Source: a bacterium (GTDB lineage Bacteria > Acidobacteriota > Polarisedimenticolia > Polarisedimenticolales > Polarisedimenticolaceae). From it: DNA of 64,000 bases. Below, in pieces: positions 9,501-17,247 of the stretch. The stretch covers positions 33,246 through 97,245 of the forward strand of contig JAAELQ010000046.1 of NCBI GenBank assembly GCA_024226515.1, written 5' to 3'. Below the pieces are notes generated by a model that made no database searches, had not been told where the DNA came from, and saw only the letters and a list, made by a program, of their open reading frames with translations. The translations under genes were made by a program, and so were the position numbers. The stretch's first letter is position 1; the number at the start of each line of letters is the position of its first letter.

Positions 9501-12500
9501 GACGTCCGCGGTGGAAACAGCGTGCGTGCGGTCTACGCCGACCGCGTGGGCGGCGTGGCCGACCCGGACAGGCGTCGCGCGAGCTCGGCGCCCGTGGAGT
9601 GCCGCCCGGCGATCAACTCGGGGACGATCGCGTTCGCGCGCATCGGCACGGACGCGACCGTCAACGTCCGTGGCGGCTGCGAGGTCAACGCGCGTGGTCT
9701 GCGCGAGTTCGGATTCCCGGACCGTTATCTCGACGCCGGCGAGAACGCGATCGTCCAGTTCGCCTTCTCCTCGGACGAGACGCTCGACCTGGAGAACGTC
9801 GAGGCCGCGCTGCGCTGCGTCGTCGCGGACGACTCGAAGGCCGACGCCGCCTGCCTGCCGGGCGACGCGCTGCGCCCGGGCTGCAGCGATCCACTGCGCG
9901 CGACGCACGCGGCATGCTCCGGATCCATGACGATCCTCAACAGCCCGCTGCGCATCGGCAACCTCCCCGCGGGATCGGCGGTCGCTCCGAACTTCAACGT
10001 GCAGATGGCGCCGGCGATCGCCGGCACGCCCGAGGTCGAGCTGGTGCTGGAGGTCACGGCGGCGACGGCGGGCAGGCCCGCGAGCGCCGTCGCGGTCTCG
10101 CGCCAGCGACTCGACGTGGACGAGTCCGAGACGCTCTACAGCACCGACTTCCCCACGGGCGGCAGTGAGATCCGGGACTTCAACGAGAACGAGTCCGTCG
10201 AGAATCCGACGACGCACATCGATGAGTTCCTGCTGGACTATCGCTTCGAGACCCGGACGTTCGGCGATCTGACCGCGGGCGGTACCAGGAACCTCGACCT
10301 TCGTTCGCCGTGGAACTTCGATCTCTCGGACGGCGGTTTCCGTGCGGGCATCGCGGCTCCCACGACGGAGAGCACGATCGTGGACGTGATCGCGCAGTGG
10401 GGCGAGGACAAGAACTTCAACGGCCTCCACGACCGACGGTGCGACGCCCCGCATCAGCACGTGCCGTGCCTGTCCGACGGCGACTGCGCAGCCCTCGTCC
10501 CGCCCACGACCTGCGTCTCGACCGAGGATCGCGACCCGCTGAACGGAGTGCTCGACAGCAACTGGGGCACGGGCGGCGGCTGCGGCTGGCAGACGATGGC
10601 CCCGGCGAGCTGCGACCTCGATCCGGGCGGGACCTTCTGCTACACCGACGACGATTGCATCGTCGGCACGTTCGACGTCGGCCCGTGCGGTTCGGCGGGG
10701 CAGGCGTCCGGCGGCGTGTGGCACACGGGTCGGATCGGTAACGAGTTCGGCACATGCCTCGTCCAGGGTGCGGCGCCCGGTCAGTGTCAGGTCTTCGAGA
10801 CGGTCAGCGGCGACAGCGGCGAGCGACTGTGGTTCGAGCTGTTGCTGACCCCGGAGATCGAGAAGGTCGGCGGTGACGCGGCGACGGTCGAGATCACGAG
10901 CTGGGCCTGGAACCAGGCGATCGACCTGCCGGACGAGAACGTCTTCTGGACCTGGGAGTTCGACACCGACACGTCGCGGCTGGAGCCGGTGGATCTCGTG
11001 TCGGACCTGACGGTGCTGAACTTCGGCAGCGGCGGGTACGGCGCGTGGACCCAGGAGGGTAATCCCGATCTGACCAACGGCTTCTCGATGTTCGCGCCAC
11101 AGGCCGTCACCGGCGCCAGCTACAACGGAACCGTCGGGAACAACCGCGTCGGCAAGAACGCCTGCTTCTTCGAGAACGCCGGCGAGCAACTGGGCACGCC
11201 GGGGCCAGCTCGCCCAACGGACAACGACCTGGCCGAACGCTATTGCCAGGATGCGCCTCACGTCCTCTGCAACGGCGGTATCGGGGACTGCACCGCCGCG
11301 GGTCTCGCGGGGCCCTGCGTGCAGGACAACGCGATCGTCGACGAGTACGTCAAGACCAACGGACCGCTGCGCAACATGGACCTGCTCGCCTTCAACGGCC
11401 TGGACATGCGCTACCTCAAGCTCGAGGACCTGTTCGGCCCCACGGGCGACACGTTCCGGGCGGCGGTCGGGATGATCAACTACGAGAAGGCCGAGCCGGA
11501 GGATCCGAACCCGGCGCTGGGCTACGGAGTCGCCGTCGACGACATGCTGGTCGAGTGGCGCGAGTTCGAGCTGGTCGACGACGCGACCGACTGCGACGCG
11601 GTCGGCCAGTGCGCCCAGATTCACGTCCAGACGACGAACGTCTACGGCCCGAGCGCGACGCTCGAGGTCTCGGTGCTGGAGCCGACGCACGATCTCGACA
11701 CCGACTGCGACCTGGATGGCGCCGGCGACGGCGTCGACGACTGCGACGGCGACCTCAGACGCGAGATCGTCGTGCGGGCCGAGACGGACCGGGACGCCGA
11801 CTCTCCCGAGTCGTTCCTGCTCGAGGAGACCTCCGCGGGCTCGGGCGTCTACGTCGGGTCGATCCCGTTCTCCGCGGCGTACGACGCGCCGGGCATCCTG
11901 CACGGCCGCGCCGTGGACGGGACGGACCCCGAGGTCACGCTGAGCTACACCGACGGCGACGACGGCGCCGGGCAGGAGTGCCGGAACCACGTCGACCCGT
12001 CGCAGCGCGGCGTCGTCGAGGCCCGCACGACGGTGTTCCTCAGGACGGGTTCCATCGTGGTCACCGGCACGCTACTGACGGATAACGCCGACGACGACGG
12101 CTGGGCCGACACGAACGAGACGGTCGAGATGCGCGTCGGTCTGCTGAACAAGACCGGTATCGATCTCACCGGATGTACGGCGACGCTGACCGCGCTGGAC
12201 GCGAACGTCGACTGCGTCATCGACGCCTTCATCCACGTCGGTGACCTCGGCGCCGGCGCGGGGCTGCTGACGACCGAGTCGTTCCGCTTCCACGTCGCGA
12301 GTGCCGTGGATCGCCAGGCGGAAGGCCTGAGCGACCTCGACGCGCTCGTCTCCGAGCTGGACATCGCGATCCAGTGCAACGAGATCGACGGGCTGGCTCA
12401 GCAACAGAAGATCGTGCTGGACCTCGACCTCGACGCCGTTGGCGGCGCGGGCGCGACGACCTACTTCGAGGGGTTCGAGGTCCCGAACGGGTTCGGTTCG

Positions 12501-14105
12501 TTTACCACGATGAACCTCGATTTCGGCTTCGTCGTCGACGGTGACACCAGCGGAAACAACGATCGATCGGACGGGTACCGCTGCCAGTACAACGATCCCG
12601 ATCACACTGGCGGCGCAAGCTATGGCCAGATCACGGACTGCTACATCGGCCCCAACGCCGCGACGGCGGATGCCTACTTCTGGCAGGTTCATCACCCGAG
12701 TGACATCGACGGGGGGCGCGCGTTCGCCGGAACGCGGTCGCTGTACATGGGGATCTTCGGTGCGACACCCGACGGTCACACGACGCCGCTGGCCACGCTG
12801 GAGGCGGCTGGCTCGGACGCGCCCATCAACCTCGGCTGGGAAGACGTATCACCGCAACTCAGCATCAAGCACCAGATCAGTCTCATCGACGAACGCTCCG
12901 TCAACGCGCCTCCCGGCGAGTCCGCGGACCGCGGCGTGGTGCACGTTCAGGTCGCGGACTCGGGCGGCAACCCGGTCGGAGACTGGATCAAGCTGGAGCC
13001 GTACTTCAACCTCCACGACCAGCAGGCCACCGACAACTACTCCAACTGCTTCTTCGACCCGATCGACGACGGCAACACCGAGGATCACTACTTCGATCCG
13101 GGCGATCCCGACCGGAGGCTCGGACCCTCGTCGATGTGCTACCCCGAATTCAGCTTCGTCTATCTTGGCGATACGTTTGATCCGTTCGCCATCGAGAACA
13201 CGGGCAACGCCGAGGGGCCGGGCCTCGCAGGATCGCATGGCCTTGGAACCTGGGTGGAATCGCGATTCAGTCTCGATCGTTTCCGCGGGCGGCGTGTGCG
13301 ATTGCGTTTTATGACCTCGGGGATCAAGGTCGGAACTTACGAGAACTACGAGGCGCTGTTCGGCTACAACCCGGACCCCGGCGACGACGGCTGGTGGATC
13401 GACGACGTCACCGTCTCCGATACGCTGACGACACCGGCCACGATGAGCGTCGACTCGACCGACAACTCGGCGCTGCCCGCCTGCGGCGCCGCGTGCGACG
13501 GCATGAGCGCCGCGCTGGCGGCCGATCCGCCGGGGCCCGCGACGCCCGGACAACCCGTGGAGCTCGACGCGTCGGCGTCGGCGGCCCTCGACGACCGCTG
13601 CGTCGACGGCGTGCTGCAGTACCGCTTCACCAGCGACACCGGCGGCCTGCTGCGCGACTGGACGGACGACCCGACCTACCTCGACGCGCCGCGGACGGAC
13701 ACGTTGTACGGCGTCGACGTGCGCTGCTCGGCGGACTTCGCCTGCGCGGACGCGGCGAGCGTGACCTTCGACGTCGATTGTCCCGCGGGGCCGCCGATCG
13801 AGGTCGCGTTCGACGACGGGGACGCCTTCGGCTGGGACAGCGGCGTCGACCGCTGGCTCTACGCACAGGGGACGCTGTCGACGCTGGGCGCCGACCGGAC
13901 GCCGACCGACTCGGGCGCGACCTCGTCCGACTGCTCCGCAGCGGGAGGCGGTGCGCACTGCGTGACGGACGTGACCCCGGGCCCGGGCGACGGGGCCTGG
14001 TGGCTCGTGCGGCCGTTCGGCACGCTGGACGAGTTGTGTAACCTGACCTGGTCTTCCGGCGGGGCCGCCGAACAGCCCGGGCGCGACGGATCGGATCTGC
14101 CGTAG
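6537..14105 (+). CDS. Giant secreted S8 (subtilisin-like) serine peptidase, 2522 aa
   Basis: GAGGAGGAG precedes the ATG. A signal peptide (residues 1-25) is followed by an inhibitor-like propeptide (about 95-270). The S8 domain then spans about 290-660, with D303 in 'LLDTGIQ', H368 in 'THGHAVAA', oxyanion N504 in 'SVGNS' and S612 in 'GTGTSHAAAA', so the triad is complete. A beta-sandwich of P-domain/CUB type follows ('ELRVALAWVEPPG'). The rest (about 800-2522) is Cys-rich with Asp-rich calcium-like loops ('DTDCDLDGAGDGVDDCDGD'). Residues 1629-2522 are colinear with the preceding gene product. The protein is presumably exported and used for extracellular proteolysis. At 2.5k residues it is several times the usual length of the family, and I see no membrane anchor or standard sorting tail. 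Confidence 0.92.
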   Translation: MCALAFRIAGGALCALLLTSVAAAPLLERRERAAEPTRESDLAAGRSGRAPTYARGSYAWPYATGPAYGNVSARETRLPGVLHTPVGALRLDDPQLRLPQELTTRNRLDLGGEQYFVVQLDPEALKLGAGAELLREVENLGGAIVRHVPVSAVIARLDAAGHELARTSPAVLRVEPYHAALKLDPRIGRVPLRDPIKALSDVYELEVALFPGEPTADAVREIEALGGSVKHVWGRVLIASLHRAKLAELASVEAVERVLEHIAPSPHGEETTTTIQTGAWRNGALPYHAAGIRGGGQVLMLLDTGIQLDARDLSDTATTPGTPGTDCANNAAADCVHRKVLLYKTTGDFGGRGDLQGCDTPYLGGFTHGHAVAATAGGWASDGLPDSYCANPPCSGVTASNPEGSSDRWKLDGVAPEVRFVVYDAQFTPATGACTDPLNDTLEPGDLYSGGATGSMGDSHMTHGARVYNFSWGSPGNGYTTNASKIDQFVFDKADAAVFVSVGNSAVDADEDGVPDAGTLHAPATAKNVVAIGASGTANDLGAGGGPESRAVLSSVGPAPGGRIAPLLMAPGEDFGDDENLGIDGEISCRSGDTDQASPVECDLRAGGTGTSHAAAAASGAALLARDWLAQGFYPDGTTDDPDNASDRVAEPSAALIKALLINSAEFMDGQNLTRRFRFNREQGYGRIRLDNVLPLEGHASSPTATLVVDGGVDGNPLDVAGLDGTLDAVGGETHSGSFTVVDAGQELRVALAWVEPPGAALINNLNLELLSPSGRLYHGNYYNDDDRDGVVNLTTEDCPAFDGTVGASKPDSAAWSLPACLRQDATLSPHDHANPTEAIHLTPDLDGDGAADADPSDDSQVEVGAWTVRVVAPGGDADPAQRYALVVTGGLGSRSSIRLDRAAYGCDDKLVVEVHEAEEDPDALDPVAGLTPSAIAERVVLQVLDGAAVVDEESLGFAQPSPSALVFRSAPVELSGATAQQPGNGVLDVRGGNSVRAVYADRVGGVADPDRRRASSAPVECRPAINSGTIAFARIGTDATVNVRGGCEVNARGLREFGFPDRYLDAGENAIVQFAFSSDETLDLENVEAALRCVVADDSKADAACLPGDALRPGCSDPLRATHAACSGSMTILNSPLRIGNLPAGSAVAPNFNVQMAPAIAGTPEVELVLEVTAATAGRPASAVAVSRQRLDVDESETLYSTDFPTGGSEIRDFNENESVENPTTHIDEFLLDYRFETRTFGDLTAGGTRNLDLRSPWNFDLSDGGFRAGIAAPTTESTIVDVIAQWGEDKNFNGLHDRRCDAPHQHVPCLSDGDCAALVPPTTCVSTEDRDPLNGVLDSNWGTGGGCGWQTMAPASCDLDPGGTFCYTDDDCIVGTFDVGPCGSAGQASGGVWHTGRIGNEFGTCLVQGAAPGQCQVFETVSGDSGERLWFELLLTPEIEKVGGDAATVEITSWAWNQAIDLPDENVFWTWEFDTDTSRLEPVDLVSDLTVLNFGSGGYGAWTQEGNPDLTNGFSMFAPQAVTGASYNGTVGNNRVGKNACFFENAGEQLGTPGPARPTDNDLAERYCQDAPHVLCNGGIGDCTAAGLAGPCVQDNAIVDEYVKTNGPLRNMDLLAFNGLDMRYLKLEDLFGPTGDTFRAAVGMINYEKAEPEDPNPALGYGVAVDDMLVEWREFELVDDATDCDAVGQCAQIHVQTTNVYGPSATLEVSVLEPTHDLDTDCDLDGAGDGVDDCDGDLRREIVVRAETDRDADSPESFLLEETSAGSGVYVGSIPFSAAYDAPGILHGRAVDGTDPEVTLSYTDGDDGAGQECRNHVDPSQRGVVEARTTVFLRTGSIVVTGTLLTDNADDDGWADTNETVEMRVGLLNKTGIDLTGCTATLTALDANVDCVIDAFIHVGDLGAGAGLLTTESFRFHVASAVDRQAEGLSDLDALVSELDIAIQCNEIDGLAQQQKIVLDLDLDAVGGAGATTYFEGFEVPNGFGSFTTMNLDFGFVVDGDTSGNNDRSDGYRCQYNDPDHTGGASYGQITDCYIGPNAATADAYFWQVHHPSDIDGGRAFAGTRSLYMGIFGATPDGHTTPLATLEAAGSDAPINLGWEDVSPQLSIKHQISLIDERSVNAPPGESADRGVVHVQVADSGGNPVGDWIKLEPYFNLHDQQATDNYSNCFFDPIDDGNTEDHYFDPGDPDRRLGPSSMCYPEFSFVYLGDTFDPFAIENTGNAEGPGLAGSHGLGTWVESRFSLDRFRGRRVRLRFMTSGIKVGTYENYEALFGYNPDPGDDGWWIDDVTVSDTLTTPATMSVDSTDNSALPACGAACDGMSAALAADPPGPATPGQPVELDASASAALDDRCVDGVLQYRFTSDTGGLLRDWTDDPTYLDAPRTDTLYGVDVRCSADFACADAASVTFDVDCPAGPPIEVAFDDGDAFGWDSGVDRWLYAQGTLSTLGADRTPTDSGATSSDCSAAGGGAHCVTDVTPGPGDGAWWLVRPFGTLDELCNLTWSSGGAAEQPGRDGSDLP

Positions 14106-14161
14106 AACGCGACGCGAGTCTGACGTAGGATGTCTCCACCCACGGGCTGGAGGTCCTCGTC

Positions 14162-15586
14162 ATGCGTTTCACGATTCTCGCGCTGCTCGCCGTGCTCTGC
14201 CTCCCCGTGATGGCCGGGGAGGACGAGAGGCTCGAGACGGCCGACCGCTTCGCGCGCCTCTTCATGGACGGCGCCTACGACGAACTGCCGCCGTTCCTCG
14301 ACGCGGCGCTGAGCGGCGCGATGCCGCCGCCGGTCGCGCGGCAGGTGCGCGAGACGCTGATCGCACAGAACGGCGCCGTGAAGAGCGTCGGCACGACCTG
14401 GCTGCAAGATGAGCTGCAGGGCTACCTACGCTATCGCACGCCGGTCGAATTCGAGCACGCGGTGCTCGACCTGCGCGTGATCCTCGACGCCGAGGGCAAG
14501 GTCGCCGGCCTGTTCCACGCGGAGCACGAGCCGCAGCCGGGGACCGAGAAGAAGAAGGCCGAGGGCAGGCCGCAGGATCCCGCTCCGCCGTTTCCGTATC
14601 GCGAGGAGGACGTCGAGTACGGGAACGGGAAGATCCGCCTCGGCGGGACGCTGGCCATCCCCGACGGTGACGGACCATTTCCCGCCGTGCTGCTGATCAG
14701 CGGCAGCGGCCCGCAGAACCGCGACTCGGAGCTGTTCGGCCACCGGCCGTTTCACGTCTGGTCGGATCAGCTAGCACGCGCGGGCGTCGCCGTGCTGCGC
14801 GTGGACGACCGCGGCGTGGGTGACTCCAGCGGAGACATCGCGAGCTCGACGACCGAGGAGTTCGCCGCCGACGCGCTGGCCGGCGTGCACTTTCTCGCGG
14901 CGCGTCCCGAGATCGACGCGCAGCGCGTGGGCCTGCTGGGCCACAGCGAGGGCGGCGTCGTCGCGCCGCTGGCCGCGTCACGCTCGGACGACGTCGCCTT
15001 CGTCGTCATGCTGGCCGGCACCGGGGTTCCCGGGGACGAGACGCTGTACCGGCAGATGGAGCTCATCTCCCGCGCGGCCGGAGTCAGCGGAGAGCCGCTG
15101 AAGCAACTGCTCGACGCACAGCGCGTGCTGATCCGCGCCGTGTTGAAGGGCAAGGACGACGCAACGGTACGAAAGGCGATGCGCGAGCTGGTCGTGACGC
15201 AGAACGGAGGCCTGATCGCAGAGGATTCGTTGAAGACCCAGGTCGAGCAGCAGACCGATCGCGTGACGAGCCGTTGGTTCCGCTTCTTCCTGGCCCACGA
15301 CCCGCGCCGCGCGCTGCGCAAGGTCGACGTTCCCGTGCTGGCGCTTTTCGGCGGCAAGGACCTTCAAGTCGAGCCCGCGCAGAACGCTCCCGAGGTCCAG
15401 CGCGCGCTGAAGAAGGCCGGCAACGATGACGCGACCGTGCTCACGATCGACGGTCTGAACCACCTGTTCCAGAAGGCCGAGACGGGTGCCTCGGGCGAAT
15501 ACGGAGCGATCGACGAGACGATCAACCCCGAGGTACTGCGCATCGTCGGCGAGTGGATCGTCGAGCGTTTCGCTTCCGACGGCTAG
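14162..15586 (+). CDS. Secreted alpha/beta hydrolase with N-terminal DUF3887-like domain
   Basis: The protein has 474 residues. It starts with a short signal peptide (to about residue 20, 'CLPVMAGED'), then a DUF3887-like domain (about 22-125, small alpha-beta NTF2-like), then an alpha/beta hydrolase fold from about 150. The nucleophile is S262 in 'GHSEGG'. The acid is probably D400 in 'FGGKDLQ' and the base H434 in 'DGLNHLF'. A 'SGSGPQNRDSE' segment supplies the oxyanion-hole region seen in periplasmic acyl-peptide or ester hydrolases. The combination is common in exported hydrolases of unknown substrate. A small inverted repeat overlaps its stop codon, and the sulfatase gene starts 33 bases later on the same strand. 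Confidence 0.9.
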   Translation: MRFTILALLAVLCLPVMAGEDERLETADRFARLFMDGAYDELPPFLDAALSGAMPPPVARQVRETLIAQNGAVKSVGTTWLQDELQGYLRYRTPVEFEHAVLDLRVILDAEGKVAGLFHAEHEPQPGTEKKKAEGRPQDPAPPFPYREEDVEYGNGKIRLGGTLAIPDGDGPFPAVLLISGSGPQNRDSELFGHRPFHVWSDQLARAGVAVLRVDDRGVGDSSGDIASSTTEEFAADALAGVHFLAARPEIDAQRVGLLGHSEGGVVAPLAASRSDDVAFVVMLAGTGVPGDETLYRQMELISRAAGVSGEPLKQLLDAQRVLIRAVLKGKDDATVRKAMRELVVTQNGGLIAEDSLKTQVEQQTDRVTSRWFRFFLAHDPRRALRKVDVPVLALFGGKDLQVEPAQNAPEVQRALKKAGNDDATVLTIDGLNHLFQKAETGASGEYGAIDETINPEVLRIVGEWIVERFASDG

Positions 15587-15619
15587 TTTGCGAACAAACG
15601 ACATGAATGGAGAACGACG

Positions 15620-17065
15620 ATGACGATCCGATCGAAGGCCCTGTTGCTCGCGTTCTGTGTCGTCGCCCTGTCGACGGCGGCGGCGGCGCAGGACCGGCCC
15701 AACATCCTGCTGGTGTTCATGGACAACTTCGGCTGGGGCGAGCCCGGCTTCAACGGCGGCGGGATCATCCGTGGCGCCGCGACGCCGCGTCTGGACCGGC
15801 TGGCCAACGAGGGCTTGCGCCTGACCAACTTCAACGTCGAGGTGCAGTGCACGCCGTCGCGCTCCGCCATCATGACGGGCCGCTACGCGATCCGCAGCGG
15901 CAACGGCACGGTTCCGCTGGGCGAGGGCGTCTACGGCCTGGTGCAGTGGGAATTCACCATGGCCGAGATGTTGTCCGAGGCGGGCTACGCCACGGGCATG
16001 TACGGCAAGTGGCACCTGGGCCGGACGGAAGGGCGCTTTCCGACCGATCAGGGCTTCGACGAGTGGTACGGAATCCCGAACACGACCGACGAGTCGGTCT
16101 ACACGTCGCTCGAGGGTTTCGCCGAGAGCGGCCTGTCGGCGCCGTACGTGCTGGACGCGGTGAAGGGCGAAGAGCCGAAGCAGGTGCGCGTCTACGACGT
16201 CGAGTACCGCCCGCTGATCGATCGCGACCTGACCGATCGAGCGAAGGCGTTCATGGAGAAGAGCGCGGCCGCGAACAAGCCCTTCTTCGTCTACCTGCCC
16301 TACACGGCGACGCACTTCCCGACGTTGCCCCATCCCGACTTCGCGGGGAAGTCCGGCAAGGGACGCTGGGGCGACATGCTGATGCAGATCGACAGCTACG
16401 TCGGCGAGCTGGTCGACACCCTCGACGAGCTGGGCATCGCGAACAACACCATCGTCATCTTCACGGCCGACAACGGCCCCGAGTCGCTCGGCTCGGGCGA
16501 GACGTCGTTGACGGTCGAGACCGCCCTGCACGGCAGCGCGGGACCCTGGCGCTCGAGCCTGTTCACTGGTTACGAGGGCGCGCTGCGCGTTCCTTTCGCC
16601 ATGCGCTGGCCGGCGCAGATCGAGGCCGGGCGCGAGAGCGACGAGATCGTGCACGAGATGGACCTGTTTCCGACCTTCGCGAAGATCGCCGGAGGCAAGG
16701 TGCCCCAAGACCGCGTCATCGACGGGGTCGACGTGTCCGATCTGCTGGTCGGCAAGAGCGAGAAGTCGGGGCGCGACGGCTTCGTCGTCTACATGGGCAA
16801 CGACATCTTCGGCGTGAAGTGGCGCGACTGGAAGATCCACCTGAAGGAGCAGAGCGGGTGGAACGGCGTGCTGCGCGAGTACACCATGCCGCGGGTCTAC
16901 AACCTCATCAACGACCCCTTCGAGCGAGACAACGTGTTGTTCCCCCACACCTGGGTGCTGAGGAAGGGGCTGCCCCAGCTCGAGGAGCACGTCGTGTCGT
17001 TGAAGAAGCACCCGCCGATTCCGACCGGAACGCCGGACCCGTACGAGCCGCCGCCTGCCCGATGA
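15620..17065 (+). CDS. Type I arylsulfatase family protein (secreted)
   Basis: The protein has 481 residues with an N-terminal signal peptide ('LLLAFCVVALSTAAAAQD'). The sulfatase signature C77-T-P-S-R lies in 'QCTPSRSAIMTGRY'; C77 is the residue that a formylglycine-generating enzyme must convert for activity. Metal-binding segments are visible at 'ILLVFMDNFGWGE' (N-terminal Asp pair) and 'IFTADNGPE' (C-terminal Asp-Asn). 'YGKWHLG' is also typical. Family members cleave sulfate esters from carbohydrates, lipids or aromatics; the substrate cannot be told here. No formylglycine-generating enzyme is visible in the window. GGAG sits about 8 bases before the chosen ATG. Confidence 0.93.
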   Translation: MTIRSKALLLAFCVVALSTAAAAQDRPNILLVFMDNFGWGEPGFNGGGIIRGAATPRLDRLANEGLRLTNFNVEVQCTPSRSAIMTGRYAIRSGNGTVPLGEGVYGLVQWEFTMAEMLSEAGYATGMYGKWHLGRTEGRFPTDQGFDEWYGIPNTTDESVYTSLEGFAESGLSAPYVLDAVKGEEPKQVRVYDVEYRPLIDRDLTDRAKAFMEKSAAANKPFFVYLPYTATHFPTLPHPDFAGKSGKGRWGDMLMQIDSYVGELVDTLDELGIANNTIVIFTADNGPESLGSGETSLTVETALHGSAGPWRSSLFTGYEGALRVPFAMRWPAQIEAGRESDEIVHEMDLFPTFAKIAGGKVPQDRVIDGVDVSDLLVGKSEKSGRDGFVVYMGNDIFGVKWRDWKIHLKEQSGWNGVLREYTMPRVYNLINDPFERDNVLFPHTWVLRKGLPQLEEHVVSLKKHPPIPTGTPDPYEPPPAR

Positions 17066-17247
17066 CCCCTCCCGCGCTGGCCGAGCAGCCTGCTAGTGGA
17101 GGAGCGCGCTCAGCGCGTCGCGTTGGGCCGCGTGTTTCGTTGCGTCGTCGTGCCTCAAGTCTCGTCAGGTTGAGGAGCTTCCAACGCACGGCCGGGTAGC
17201 CGGGTCTTAGTCACCGGCCGAACCGAGTTGCGACTTGGAGCGCGTTC

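Noticed and set aside
15586..15599. GTTTG-CGAA-CAAAC hairpin overlapping the alpha/beta hydrolase stop
   Set aside because: Only 5 bp, AT-poor flank without T-run; too small to call a terminator or operator.
17189..17220. Inverted repeat CGGCCGG / CCGGCCG after the sulfatase gene as a terminator
   Set aside because: The loop is 18 bases and no T-run follows on either strand.
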